64,000 nt of DNA. Source: Scatophagus argus (Eukaryota > Chordata > Actinopteri > Scatophagidae). Shown in pieces: positions 1 to 8,690 of this stretch; position 1 is the stretch's first letter, and each line of letters opens with the position of its first letter. Under the pieces are notes generated by a model that was not told the DNA's origin, ran no database searches, and worked only from the letters and a program-made list of their open reading frames with translations. Where the stretch lies: contig NC_058516.1 of assembly GCF_020382885.2 (NCBI RefSeq), positions 7,760,590 to 7,824,589 on the forward strand. The letters run 5' to 3'. The position numbers and the translations under genes were made by a program.

Positions 1-400
1 CTTTAACAATACTGTAACCTTTAATAGTTTGTGCACTTACCTTTAAACACTACTTTTAATCACCTAACTTTCAAACTACCCAACTCTTTCACTACTTTAA
101 CCTTTCAAAGTTTAAAAATAACTCATTCCTTTTAAGAATGACCAAACACTTTAATCTTTGACAAAAATATACAGCAAACACTTCAATATTTACAAGTATT
201 TTTTAAACACTTCACAAAGCACTGTCTGAAAACATAAATAAAGTTCTGCTGTCCTTTGGGCTTCAAAGTCTGAAATGAAGAACAAAAAAAAAACGTCTCA
301 TCATTGTGAAACAAGACACCTCTGCGAACAACTGTGCGACTATGTCTTGTCAATGATACTTACCTTTCGGAAACAGAAATGAACTCCATCTTCGGGTAGC
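1..400. repeat. A/T-rich simple sequence left of the tandem array
   Basis: The first 240 bases are built from loosely repeated pieces such as 'actttaacctttaa' and 'cacttacctttaaa' with no open frame of note. Very similar wording recurs at about 8430-8690, so this is probably a dispersed or tandem simple repeat cut by the window edge. Positions 240-400 show no gene. Confidence 0.5.
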
Positions 401-671
401 CCGTCCTCTCTGCGTTCTCCACGTCAGTTGGTCCTGGAGCTGAAAAGGCAGAAAGAAAACCTTCACCCAGGAGCTAACGCTACTCTTCATAAACAACACA
501 TTTCAAAGACAAAGTACTGGTTTCTTGAGCAACTTACACTCACGTCAAACAAATTGCCATACGGCCACACATTTCAACAAACATTTAAAAAAAATACAAC
601 TTCACCGACTAATACTTCTACCGCCGACTCGACCGACACCGTCCTTCTCATGAAGGAGGAGCGGTTCACCA

Positions 672-1010
672 TGACAGCAAACATTTCACAAATATGAACA
701 ATTACGTTTCCAAAGCCTGCCACTGTGGATGACAAAGCCGATCTGCCGCCGCTCTATCAGCACATCCAGACAACTTCAAACACACACACGAAAATCAGTC
801 TAGCGACATCACTCACCCGTTCGTAGGCGACAAATGCGGTAGAAAACACTTGCCTGGCATCGTACAAAACCATTCGGCTACACACAACGTACAACTCACC
901 ATCACCAAAGCACAAAATAGTCATTTCCAAACGAATAAACGCGGAGCACTCTGAAGAAGAGACGGAGAAAGGGGAAGAAAAAAAAAACACTCACCTGGAA
1001 GGCTAACGCT
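672..1010. repeat. array segment duplicated at 5480-5770
   Basis: The stretch beginning 'acagcaaacatttcacaaat' and running through 'ccaaagcctgccactgtgga' and 'cacacacacgaaaatcagtc' reappears almost unchanged about 4.8 kb to the right. The left copy has about 50 extra bases around 800-860. The match shows the two ends of the array share a unit that the central long-unit domain lacks. Confidence 0.75.
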
Positions 1011-1599
1011 GCTTGTGCTTCTTACCGTTGATAGCAATACTAACGACTGTGACACACCGTACACGCAAAGTACAACTCACCATCACCAAAGCTCACTCGC
1101 CTCACACGACAAAACAAAGCTCCACCACCTTGCCGTTCATGCCTTCTTTGCACTCCACCGACACAGGTGCTCTTAATCAACGAACACGATGAGGCTCGTA
1201 CTTCTACCTCTGACTACTACTACTAGTTAAATTTTTTTTAAAACCATTCGGCTACACACAACGTACGACACACCATCACCAAAGCACAAAATAACCATCC
1301 AAACGAATAAACGCTGACCGCTCTAAAGAACAGAGAAAGAGAGACAAAAGAAAAAACAAACTCACCTGGAACGTTAACGCTGTTTGTGCTTCTTCGTTGA
1401 CATCTTAGCACTAACACCACGTGCTCCCCGTTCCGTGGCAACCTTTTACAACATTTTCATTTTCAACATTTGACACTCTCCACCATCTTGCCTTCTTTGC
1501 CCTCCACCGACACAGGTGCTTTCTGCTTCTTCACTTCGGTCGAACATTAAACGCTCACCACCGTTAATACTCTTCGTCGTGTTACAGGCGTCCATGACC

Positions 1600-4080
1600 A
1601 CAAAGTAAACCTCCACCACCTTGCCGTTCGACGCCTTCTTTGCACTCCACCGACACAGGTGCTCCAGGTGCTTTCAATCAAGAAACACGACGACGCCGTA
1701 CTTTCGCCTCGCCGCCTCCTTCTCATACGAAGGCGGAGTGGTTCAACTCAGCCATCAATCGTCACGTTTCACTCTGTTTTTAATAGCACTGACCAGTTTG
1801 CAGGCGACAAATGCAGTAGGAAACATTTACCTGGCATCGTACAAAACAATTCGGCTACACACAACGTACAACTCGCCACCACCAAAGCACAAAATACTAA
1901 CTTCCAAACGAATAAACGCGGACCACTCTAAAGAAGAGAGACAGACAGAGAGAGGAAAGAAAAAGAAAAAACAAAAACCACACTCACCTGGAAAGATAAC
2001 GCTGTTTGTGCTTCTTACCACTGATTGCAATACTAACGACGGTGACACACCGTACACGCACAAAATACTAATTTGAAGCACGTTCCAAACAAATAAACAT
2101 CGATAGCATTACTAACGACTGTATTCACCATCACCCAAGCTCACTCACCTGCAGTGTGCTTCTTCTTCAGCGTCCTAGCACTGATACGGCGTGCTCCCCG
2201 CTCCACCGACACAGGTGCTTTCAATTAAGAAACACCATGACGCTCGTACTTCCGCCTCGCTGCCTCTGACTCGCGCGAGACCTTCCGTCTCATACAAAGA
2301 CGGAGTGGTTCACCTCAGCCATCAATCGCGACGTTTCACTCTGTTTTTAATAGCACGCACCCGTTGGCAGGCGACAAATGCAGTAAAAAACATTTGCCTG
2401 GCATCGTACAAAACCATTCGGCTACACACAACGTACAACTCACCATCACCAAAGCACAAAATAACCACCCAAACGAATAAACGCTGACCGCTCTAAAGAA
2501 CAGAGAAAGAGAGACAAAAGTAAAAAAACAAACTCACCTGGAAGGTTAACGCTGTTTGTGCTTCTTCGTTGACATCTTAGCACTAACACCACGTGCTCCC
2601 CGTTCCGTGGCAACCTTTTACAACATTTTCAAACATTGGACACTCTCCATCTTGCCTTCTTTGCCCTCCACCGACACAGCTGCTTTCTGCTTCTTCGTCG
2701 TGTTACAGGCGTCCACGACCACAAAGTAAACCTCCACCACCTTGCCGTTCGACGCCTTCTTTGCACTCCACCCACACAGGTGCTCCAGGTGCTTTCAATT
2801 AAGAAACACGACGACGCTGGTACTTCCGCCTCGCGCGAGACCTTCCTTCTCATACGAAGGCGGAGTGGTTCAACTCAGCCATCAATCGCGAAGTTTCACT
2901 CTGTTTTTAATAGCACGCACCCGTTGGCAGGCGACAAATGCAATAAAAAAAACATTTGCCTGGCATCGTACAAAACAATTCGGCCACACACAACGTACAA
3001 CACACCATCACCAAAGCACAAAATAAACGCGGACCACTCTGAAAAAGAGGGACAGAGAGAGAAAAAACAAACTCACCTGGAAAGTTAACGCCGTTTGTGC
3101 TTCTTCATTGACATCTTAGCACTAACACCACGTGCTCCCTGTTCCGTGGCAACCTTTTCCAACAACAACATTTTGAAACATTTCACAATCTCTACCACAT
3201 TGCTTTCTTTACACTCCAACGACACAGGTGCTTTCTGTTTCTTCACTTCGGTGGAACATTGAACGCTCACCACCGTTAATACTCTTCGTCGTGTTACAGG
3301 CGTCCATGACCACAAAGGAAACCTCCACCACCTTGCCGTTCGATGCCTTCTTTGCACTCCACCCACACAGGTGCTCCAGGTGCTTTCAATCAAGAAACAC
3401 GATGACGCTGGTACTTCTGCCTCGCGGGAGACCTTCCTTCTCATACAAAGGCGGAGTGGTCCAGCTCGGCCATCAATCGTGACGTTTCACTCTGTTTTTA
3501 ATAGCACTCACCCGTTCGCAGGCGACATATGCAGTAGGAAACATTTACCTGGCATCGTACAAAACCATTCGGCTACACATAACGTACAACTCACCTTCAC
3601 CAAAGCACAAAAAAGTAATTTCCAAACGAATAAACGCGGACCACTCTAAAGAAGAAACAGAAAACAAACAAACTCACCTGGAAGGTTAACGCTGTTCGTG
3701 CTTCTTAACACTGATTGCAATCCCTCCACCTCGACGTTCCAAACGACCACCACCCAAGCTCACTCACCTGCAGTGTGCTTCTTCTTTAGCGTCCTAGCAC
3801 TGATACCGCGTGCTCCCCGCTCCACCGACACAGGTGCTTTCAATTAAGAAACACCATGACTCTCGTACTTCCGCCTCGCTGCCTCTGACTCGCGCGAGAC
3901 CTTCCTTCTCATACAAAGGCGGAGTGGTTCAGCTCAGCCATCAATCGTGACGTCTCACTCTGTTTTTAATAACACTCACTCGTTGGCAGGCGACAAATGC
4001 AGTCAAAAACACCATCACCAAAGCACAAAATAAACGCGGGCCACTCTAAAAAAGAGGGAGAGAGAAAAAACAAACTCACC
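1600..4080. repeat. long-unit domain of the array, about 0.57 kb period, five copies
   Basis: The landmark 'ctctgtttttaatagcac' falls near 1773, 2339, 2899, 3490 and 3958, giving spacings of about 566, 560, 591 and 468 bases. Each unit carries in order a 'cacaggtgctttcaat' block, an 'aaggcggagtggttca' block, the landmark, a 'ggctacacacaacgta' block, a purine-rich tract and the splice-donor-like 'aaactcacctgga' boundary. The last unit is shortened. Confidence 0.7.
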
Positions 4081-4213
4081 TGGAAAGCAAACGCTGCTTG
4101 GGCTTCTTACATCTGATAACAATACTAACGACTTTGGCACACCACATACACAACGTACAACTCACCATCACCAACGAACAAAATAAACGCGGAGCATCCT
4201 AAAGAAGATAGAC

Positions 4214-5077
4214 CAGGGGTCGGCAACCCAAAATGTTCAAAGAGCCATATTGAACAAAAAAAACAAAAAACAAATCTGTCTGGAGCCGCAAAAAAATTAA
4301 AAGCCTTATATAAGCCTTATATGAAGGGAACACAGGCTGTAAGTGTATATTAGCTATATTAGCTTACCAAAATGACTAATTTGATGAATGAATCCTTCAT
4401 GTACTCACCATCTGTGAACGGTTTTCCACGCGTTATTATCTCCCGGGTTGCAACAAAACTAGCAGCAGAAGTGGAGTTTGGAGATGCAATCCACTTCTTA
4501 AATCTATCTTTGCGCTCCTCTAATTTCTCCAAAAGTAAAGCAATCGCACTTTTCCTCTCACTCCCAACTGGGTGGTCTGCTACAAATTTAGCATGCCTTC
4601 CCTGGAAATGTCTTTCCAAATTACTCTTTTTGTTATTTGACAACTTCTCATTACAAAGCAAACATGCAGGCAATCGGCAATGAAAGCAGATGATTCGGTC
4701 CATTCTTCCTTGACTCCTCTGTTCTCATCAGCTATCTTTCGTTTTTGCCCTTTGGGATCCATGGCCCATGACACACCCGCCGGTTTGTTTACAACAGCCA
4801 CCTGCGTGGCACCGCGCCACGCTGAAACGTGTGTCGCAGGCTATGACGCACATCGTCGCTGACAGAAATGTTGAAATTTAATATTTATTATAAACATTTT
4901 TACAGCATTGGAAAACGTTAAGAATGTTTGTGTCATGTTTGTCCTCCCACAGAAACCATATTAAAACAAAATATATATTCCCCCCTATTTTTTTTTCATT
5001 TTCATACATTTTTGAAAAAGCTCCAGGGAGCCACTAGGAACGCATGCGGCTCTAGAGCCGCGGGTTGCCGACCCCTG
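4214..5077 (-). mobile_element. hAT-type DNA transposon, internally deleted, with intact ends
   Basis: The element starts with caggggtcggcaaccc and ends with its exact reverse complement, a 16-bp terminal inverted repeat. It is flanked on both sides by the identical 8-mer agatagac (4206-4213 and 5078-5085). An 8-bp target duplication and CAGGGGTCGG-type ends are hallmarks of hAT elements. Inside, on the minus strand, is the N-terminal part of a hAT transposase. At 864 bp the catalytic core is missing, so the copy is non-autonomous. The perfect target duplication argues that it landed in the array fairly recently, after that part of the array existed. Confidence 0.93.
4359..4801 (-). pseudogene. 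hAT transposase N-terminal fragment (BED-type zinc finger), frameshifted
   Basis: The minus strand reads MDPKGQKRKIADENRGVKEE from about 4759. It then changes frame near 4670-4690 and continues as a CLLCNEKLSNNKKSNLERHF zinc-finger-like segment (C-x2-C followed by H-x4-H). After that come the motifs FKKW, SFVATREII and RGKPFTDGEYMKDSFIK. These motifs are familiar from the N-terminal region of hAT transposases of the type related to vertebrate GTF2IRD2 and SCAND3/ZBED-like proteins. The RNase-H-like catalytic domain and hAT dimerisation domain are absent, and the frame is broken. No function is expected. Family assignment comes from recalled motifs, not a search. Confidence 0.85.
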
Positions 5078-5479
5078 AGATAGACAGACAGAGAAAGAGA
5101 GGGAGAGAAAAACAAAACAAAAACAAACTCACCTGGAAGGCTAACGCTGCTTGTGCTTCTTACCAGTGATAGCAATACTAACGACTGTGACACATCGTAC
5201 ACGCAAAGTACAACTAAGCATCACCAAGGCACAAAATAAACGCCGACAACTCTAAATAAGAGAGAGAGAGAAAAAAAAAACAAAACAAAAACAAACTCAC
5301 CTGGAAGGCTAACGCTGCTTGTGCTTCTTACATCTGATTGCAATACTAACGACGTTGACACACCGTACACAAAATGTACAACTCACCATCACCAAAGCAC
5401 TAAATAAACGCGGGCCACTCTAAAAACAGAGAGAGAGAGAGAGAGAAAACAAACAAACTCACCTGGAAGGCTAACGCAT

Positions 5480-5770
5480 TACAGCAAACATTTCACAAAC
5501 ATGAACAATTACGTTTCCAAAGCCTGCCACTGTGGATGACAAAGCCGATCTGCCGCCACTCTATCAACACATCCTGACAACTTCAAACACACACACGAAA
5601 ATCAGTCTCACTCACCCGTTCGTAGGCGACAAAACCATTCGGCTACACATAACGTACAACTCACCATCACCAAAGCACAAAATAGTCATTTCCAAACGAA
5701 TAAACGCGGACCACTCTAAAAAAAAGAAAGAGACAAAAAAACAAACTCACCTGAAAGGCTAACGCCGCTT
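5480..5770. repeat. right-hand copy of the 672-1010 array segment
   Basis: This segment shares long identical runs with 672-1010, for example 'gatgacaaagccgatctgcc'. It lacks about 50 bases present in the left copy after 'cgaaaatcagtct'. Confidence 0.75.
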
Positions 5771-6031
5771 GTGCTTGTTACCGGTGATAGCAATACTAGC
5801 GACTGTGACACAACGTACACGCAAAGTACAACTCACCATCACCAAAGCACAAAATAATAATTCCAAACGAATAAACACTGATAGCATTACTCACGACTGT
5901 ACTCACCATGAACAAAGCTCACTCACCTGGAGTGTGCTTCTTCATTAGCATGCTAGCACTGGTATCTATCACGTGCTCCCTGCTCCACCTGCACAGGCGC
6001 AGCAGCAGGTGCTTCCTGCATGTACCGCTCA

Positions 6032-6472
6032 TCACCGTTCAAGCTCTTCGTCGTGGTACAGGCGTCCATGCGGCCACACATCCACCTTGCCGTTCGATGC
6101 CTCCACCGACACGGGTGCTGCAGATACTTTCGGCTTCTTCAGTTCGGTGGAACATTGAACGCTCACCACAGTTAATACTCTTGGTCGTGTTACAGGGCGT
6201 CCATGCGGCCAAACACTCACCGACATGACGACAAAGCAAAGCTCCACCACCTTGCCGTTCGGTACCTTCTCTGCACTCCACCGACACAGGCACTGCTTCT
6301 TCTCCGTGGTGTTACAGGCGACGGCGAAAATCTTCAATGCGGCCGCACATTCGACGACAAAACGAAGCTCCACCACCTTGGCGTTCCATCGCTTCTTTGC
6401 TTCACTCAAGAAACACGATGGCGCCTCGCAGACTCGCGCGAGACCTTCTTTGCAGTCAACCATGTGATCCAT
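6032..6472 (-). CDS. uncertain ORF (146 codons) in the distal end of the tandem array
   Basis: This is the longest minus-strand frame in the array region. It has internal similarity: NAKVVELRFVV, NGKVVELCFVV and NGKVDVWPHGR recur, as does WPHGR. Related peptides are scattered through the array in other, broken frames, for example the APVS-L/V-E motif and VVSVQCSTE. I recognise no domain, signal peptide or membrane segment. The ATG lies inside the 30-bp palindrome arm (6453-6482), which makes this start suspect. It may be a chance frame through repeats, a decayed gene, or one exon of a repeated gene. No evidence of expression can be seen. Confidence 0.2.
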   Translation of the reverse strand: MDHMVDCKEGLARVCEAPSCFLSEAKKRWNAKVVELRFVVECAAALKIFAVACNTTEKKQCLCRWSAEKVPNGKVVELCFVVMSVSVWPHGRPVTRPRVLTVVSVQCSTELKKPKVSAAPVSVEASNGKVDVWPHGRLYHDEELER

Positions 6473-6513
6473 GTGTACAGGTCACCTGTACACATGGATC
6501 ACATGGTTGACTG
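6453..6513. repeat. perfect palindrome, two 30-bp arms with a 1-bp centre
   Basis: The left arm 6453-6482 begins cagtcaaccatgtgatcc. The right arm 6484-6513 is its exact reverse complement and ends ggatcacatggttgactg. The single unpaired base is the c at 6483. Pairing stops abruptly outside the arms. It sits at the point where recognisable array sequence ends. Confidence 0.97.
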
Positions 6514-6659
6514 TTTGAAAAACTGTTCATAGTTTTCAGGAGTATAACCCCCGTGCAGACACTGCGGCGGGAAGCAGAGGAGAGCCGAGAGGGGGGGAGA
6601 GAGCCCCCCCAAACGACCCCCACACCACAACCAACCAGGTGTAGGGGTCATAACGTGAT

Positions 6660-6748
6660 AACGTTAGTGGGATTCGAACACGACTTGCATACATCCAATC
6701 CAATGAACCTATGGTCGCCGTGATCGTAACCCGCTGCGCCACCACGTT
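6660..6748 (-). tRNA. tRNA-like sequence, degenerate (pseudo-tRNA or SINE head)
   Basis: On the minus strand, TGGCGCAGCGG fits the polymerase III A-box and GTTCGAATCC fits the B-box. The 89-nt span has a partial acceptor stem: AACGTGG against TAACGTT pairs at the first five positions. The T-stem is poor (about two of five pairs) and I cannot draw a convincing anticodon arm. It is therefore more likely a decayed tRNA or the head of a tRNA-derived SINE than a working tRNA. Confidence 0.5.
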
Positions 6749-7059
6749 TGAGTCTGATAACGCTTCGCTGAAACACTCTCTTATCTTCGTACTTCGGGTG
6801 TTGCACTTACACACGCTTACACAGGCTTACACAGGCTTACCTGTCTCTCTGAATATTCAGACAATTACAACAATTAAATATCGACATTATTTTAAAAACA
6901 AAGACAAATCAAGTTCCCCCTCCCTCACATATCTCACCTGTCATCTTCTCTTTCTCCAGCTCCGTTGGTGTATATACAGAAACGCACATACAATAAATAG
7001 GGAATACATCGGGAATAAATCGGGAATAAATCACTGACTTGTGGTAGACCTCGTCACGA

Positions 7060-7175
7060 CTTCACGTCTCTGTCCGTAGCTCGGTTGGTAGCGCGTCCGC
7101 TCCGCGTTCTGAAGTCGTCTAGCCTGTGCGGTGGATCCGGGTTTGATTCCCGCATGTGGTCGTGTTAGACAAGAA
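7060..7175 (+). repeat. tRNA-derived element (pseudo-tRNA/SINE head)
   Basis: The plus strand has 'gtagctcggttggtagcgcg', an A-box-like D-arm, and 'ggtttgattcc' (7139-7150), a B-box with one change. The T-stem pairs in about four of five positions. The acceptor ends do not pair and the spacing is longer than in an ordinary tRNA, so this is read as a tRNA-derived repeat. Confidence 0.5.
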
Positions 7176-7199
7176 GAATTGAGATAGTGCTTTTAATGA

Positions 7200-7880
7200 A
7201 ATCAGACAATCGAAGGTTTTATGTCATTCGAAAAAAGAATGCCGAATTGGACAATTCCCCAAATCAAATACGGCACGCAATGACACGTTTTTGCACTTAA
7301 AAATAGTCTGTAGATTTGAAAGCCCAAATAAACAAAACACGACTAATGAGTACATCTCAGTCAAATGTTCAATGACGATTTGGCGCAAATACCGCATAAA
7401 GTGAGTCAATTTAACTGAAGAGTACAAAGCACCATCATTGAAAGTATTTGTAGGAGATCGTTGCAAATCTGCTCATGACTTACTTCAAAAATCGGTTGCA
7501 CTGACTGATTTTTGTACCTTAATTCACTACGTGCCGTATTTGATTTGGGGATATTCACTAATATATACCGATATGACCAAGATCTCAGAGAACATCACAA
7601 TTTCATTTTAAAACATACTCTTTGTAACGTTGGGGATCTTTAAGTGAATATGCTGATTTATTGGAGCCAGTGAAGGTGTTGCAGGATGGGTGTAACGCAT
7701 TTCTTTGAGTAACTTACACTTTGACTTCTAAAGAAGTCTCTTTTATCCACTTTCTTTTTTCAGACATCCTGGCTGCGCCAAATTACCAGACACACATACA
7801 TACACACACATGCACGCACGCACATTGTTTTTGGACGGTAAAAACTACAGGGATGTCGTCCGTGGCTGCACCCATCCTAA
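7200..7880. other. intergenic, no gene seen
   Basis: There are only short chance frames and a small CA-rich patch near 7791-7820. No repeat family is recognised. Confidence 0.5.
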
Positions 7881-7888
7881 CCCCAACC

Positions 7889-8275
7889 CTTACTTTAGTA
7901 TGTCAAAAAAACAACAAAAAATTCCACCAAGTACTTACTTTAGTATGTTCAAAAAATTGTGCTAACTACTGTAAATTTTTAGCTAAGTACTTACTTTAGT
8001 ATGTTAAAAAATGTTCCTAAGTACTTACTTTAGTAGGTAAAAAAAATTGGACTAAGTACTTACTTTAGTATGTTAAAAAATGTTCCTAAGTACTTACTTT
8101 AGTAGGTAAAAAAAATTGGACTAAGTACTTACTTTAGTATGTTAAAAAATGTTCCTAAGTACTTACTTTAGTAGGTAAAAAAAATTGGACTAAGTACTTA
8201 CTTTAGTATGTCAAAAAATGACCATAAGTCCTTACTTTAGTATGTAAAAACATATCCCCAAGTACTGAAAATTTG
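7889..8275. repeat. minisatellite, 69-bp period with 33-36 bp sub-units
   Basis: Units start with 'ctaagtacttactttagt' at 7983, 8052 and 8121, with a fourth at 8190 that diverges after about 30 bases. The first three are essentially identical. Each 69-mer is two related half-units, one with 'atgttaaaaaatgttc' and one with 'aggtaaaaaaaattgg'. Degenerate half-units extend to both sides. Confidence 0.92.
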
Positions 8276-8297
8276 TTCCTACGTACTTGACTATTTC

Positions 8298-8318
8298 ATA
8301 TATATATAACACTTACCT

Positions 8319-8358
<40 letters not shown>

Positions 8359-8419
8359 TATAGATATAAATATAGATTGTGTTAAAATATATTAATTTTT
8401 TATATATTTTAACACAATC
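8298..8419. repeat. AT microsatellite followed by an 18-bp-arm hairpin
   Basis: A (TA)n run covers about 8322-8353. It is followed by the inverted repeat 8375-8392 / 8402-8419, with arms gattgtgttaaaatatat and its complement and a 9-nt loop. It is very AT-rich and could extrude a cruciform. There is no coding content. Confidence 0.85.
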
Positions 8420-8429
8420 GACTGTCTGA

Positions 8430-8690
8430 CACCTTAAATACTTTAACCTTTAACAGTTTTTACACACTTACCTTTAAAAATGAACTGTTTTCTGTGTTTA
8501 CCACCTTAAAAAAGTTCTAAAGTGTTATACTTTAAAAATGTTCCAAAGTATTTACCACTTTAAATAATAATTTCAAAAATTTTCCTAAGTGTTTAACTTC
8601 CTTGACATAATATTTTAAAAAATACTTTAAATACAGCTTTCAAAATTTTTGCTAAGTGTTTAACACTTTCAAACATACGCAGAGAGGAAG
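8430..8690. repeat. TTTAAC-rich simple sequence resembling positions 1-130
   Basis: Phrases such as 'actttaacctttaacagttt' and 'cacacttacctttaaa' parallel those at the start of the window in the same orientation. Identity is moderate. Confidence 0.5.

Larger units (their letters stand above)
4070..5470. repeat. short-unit domain of the array, about 165 bp period
   Basis: After the hAT insertion (864 bp plus one 8-bp target copy) is removed, the 'actcacctggaa' boundary recurs at spacings of about 183, 168 and 161 bases. Each unit has the boundary, 'gcttgtgcttcttac', 'caatactaacgac', 'caccatcaccaaagcac' and a GA-rich tract. It looks like a trimmed version of the long unit that amplified separately. 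Confidence 0.65.
400..6450. repeat. complex tandem-repeat array (satellite-like), about 6 kb
   Basis: A few sequence blocks recur throughout in the same order. Block 1 is 'actcacctggaaggctaacg', near 990, 1361, 1984, 2533, 3072, 3672, 4075, 5128, 5294, 5458 and 5743. Block 2 is 'accattcggctacacacaac', near 873, 1245, 1849, 2415, 2980, 3568 and 5635. Block 3 is 'ctctgtttttaatagcac', near 1773, 2339, 2899, 3490 and 3958. Copies are imperfect, with insertions, deletions and variable purine tracts. Read on the minus strand, block 1 is a good splice-donor match (CAG|GTGAGT). Short reading frames exist on both strands but frames break between copies, so no confident gene can be drawn. It could be a satellite or a decayed tandem array of an exon-intron unit. 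I do not recognise the family. Confidence 0.8.

Noticed and set aside
8375..8419. Hairpin as a transcription terminator
   Set aside because: Stem-loop terminators of this type are a bacterial feature and no gene ends here; the DNA is vertebrate.
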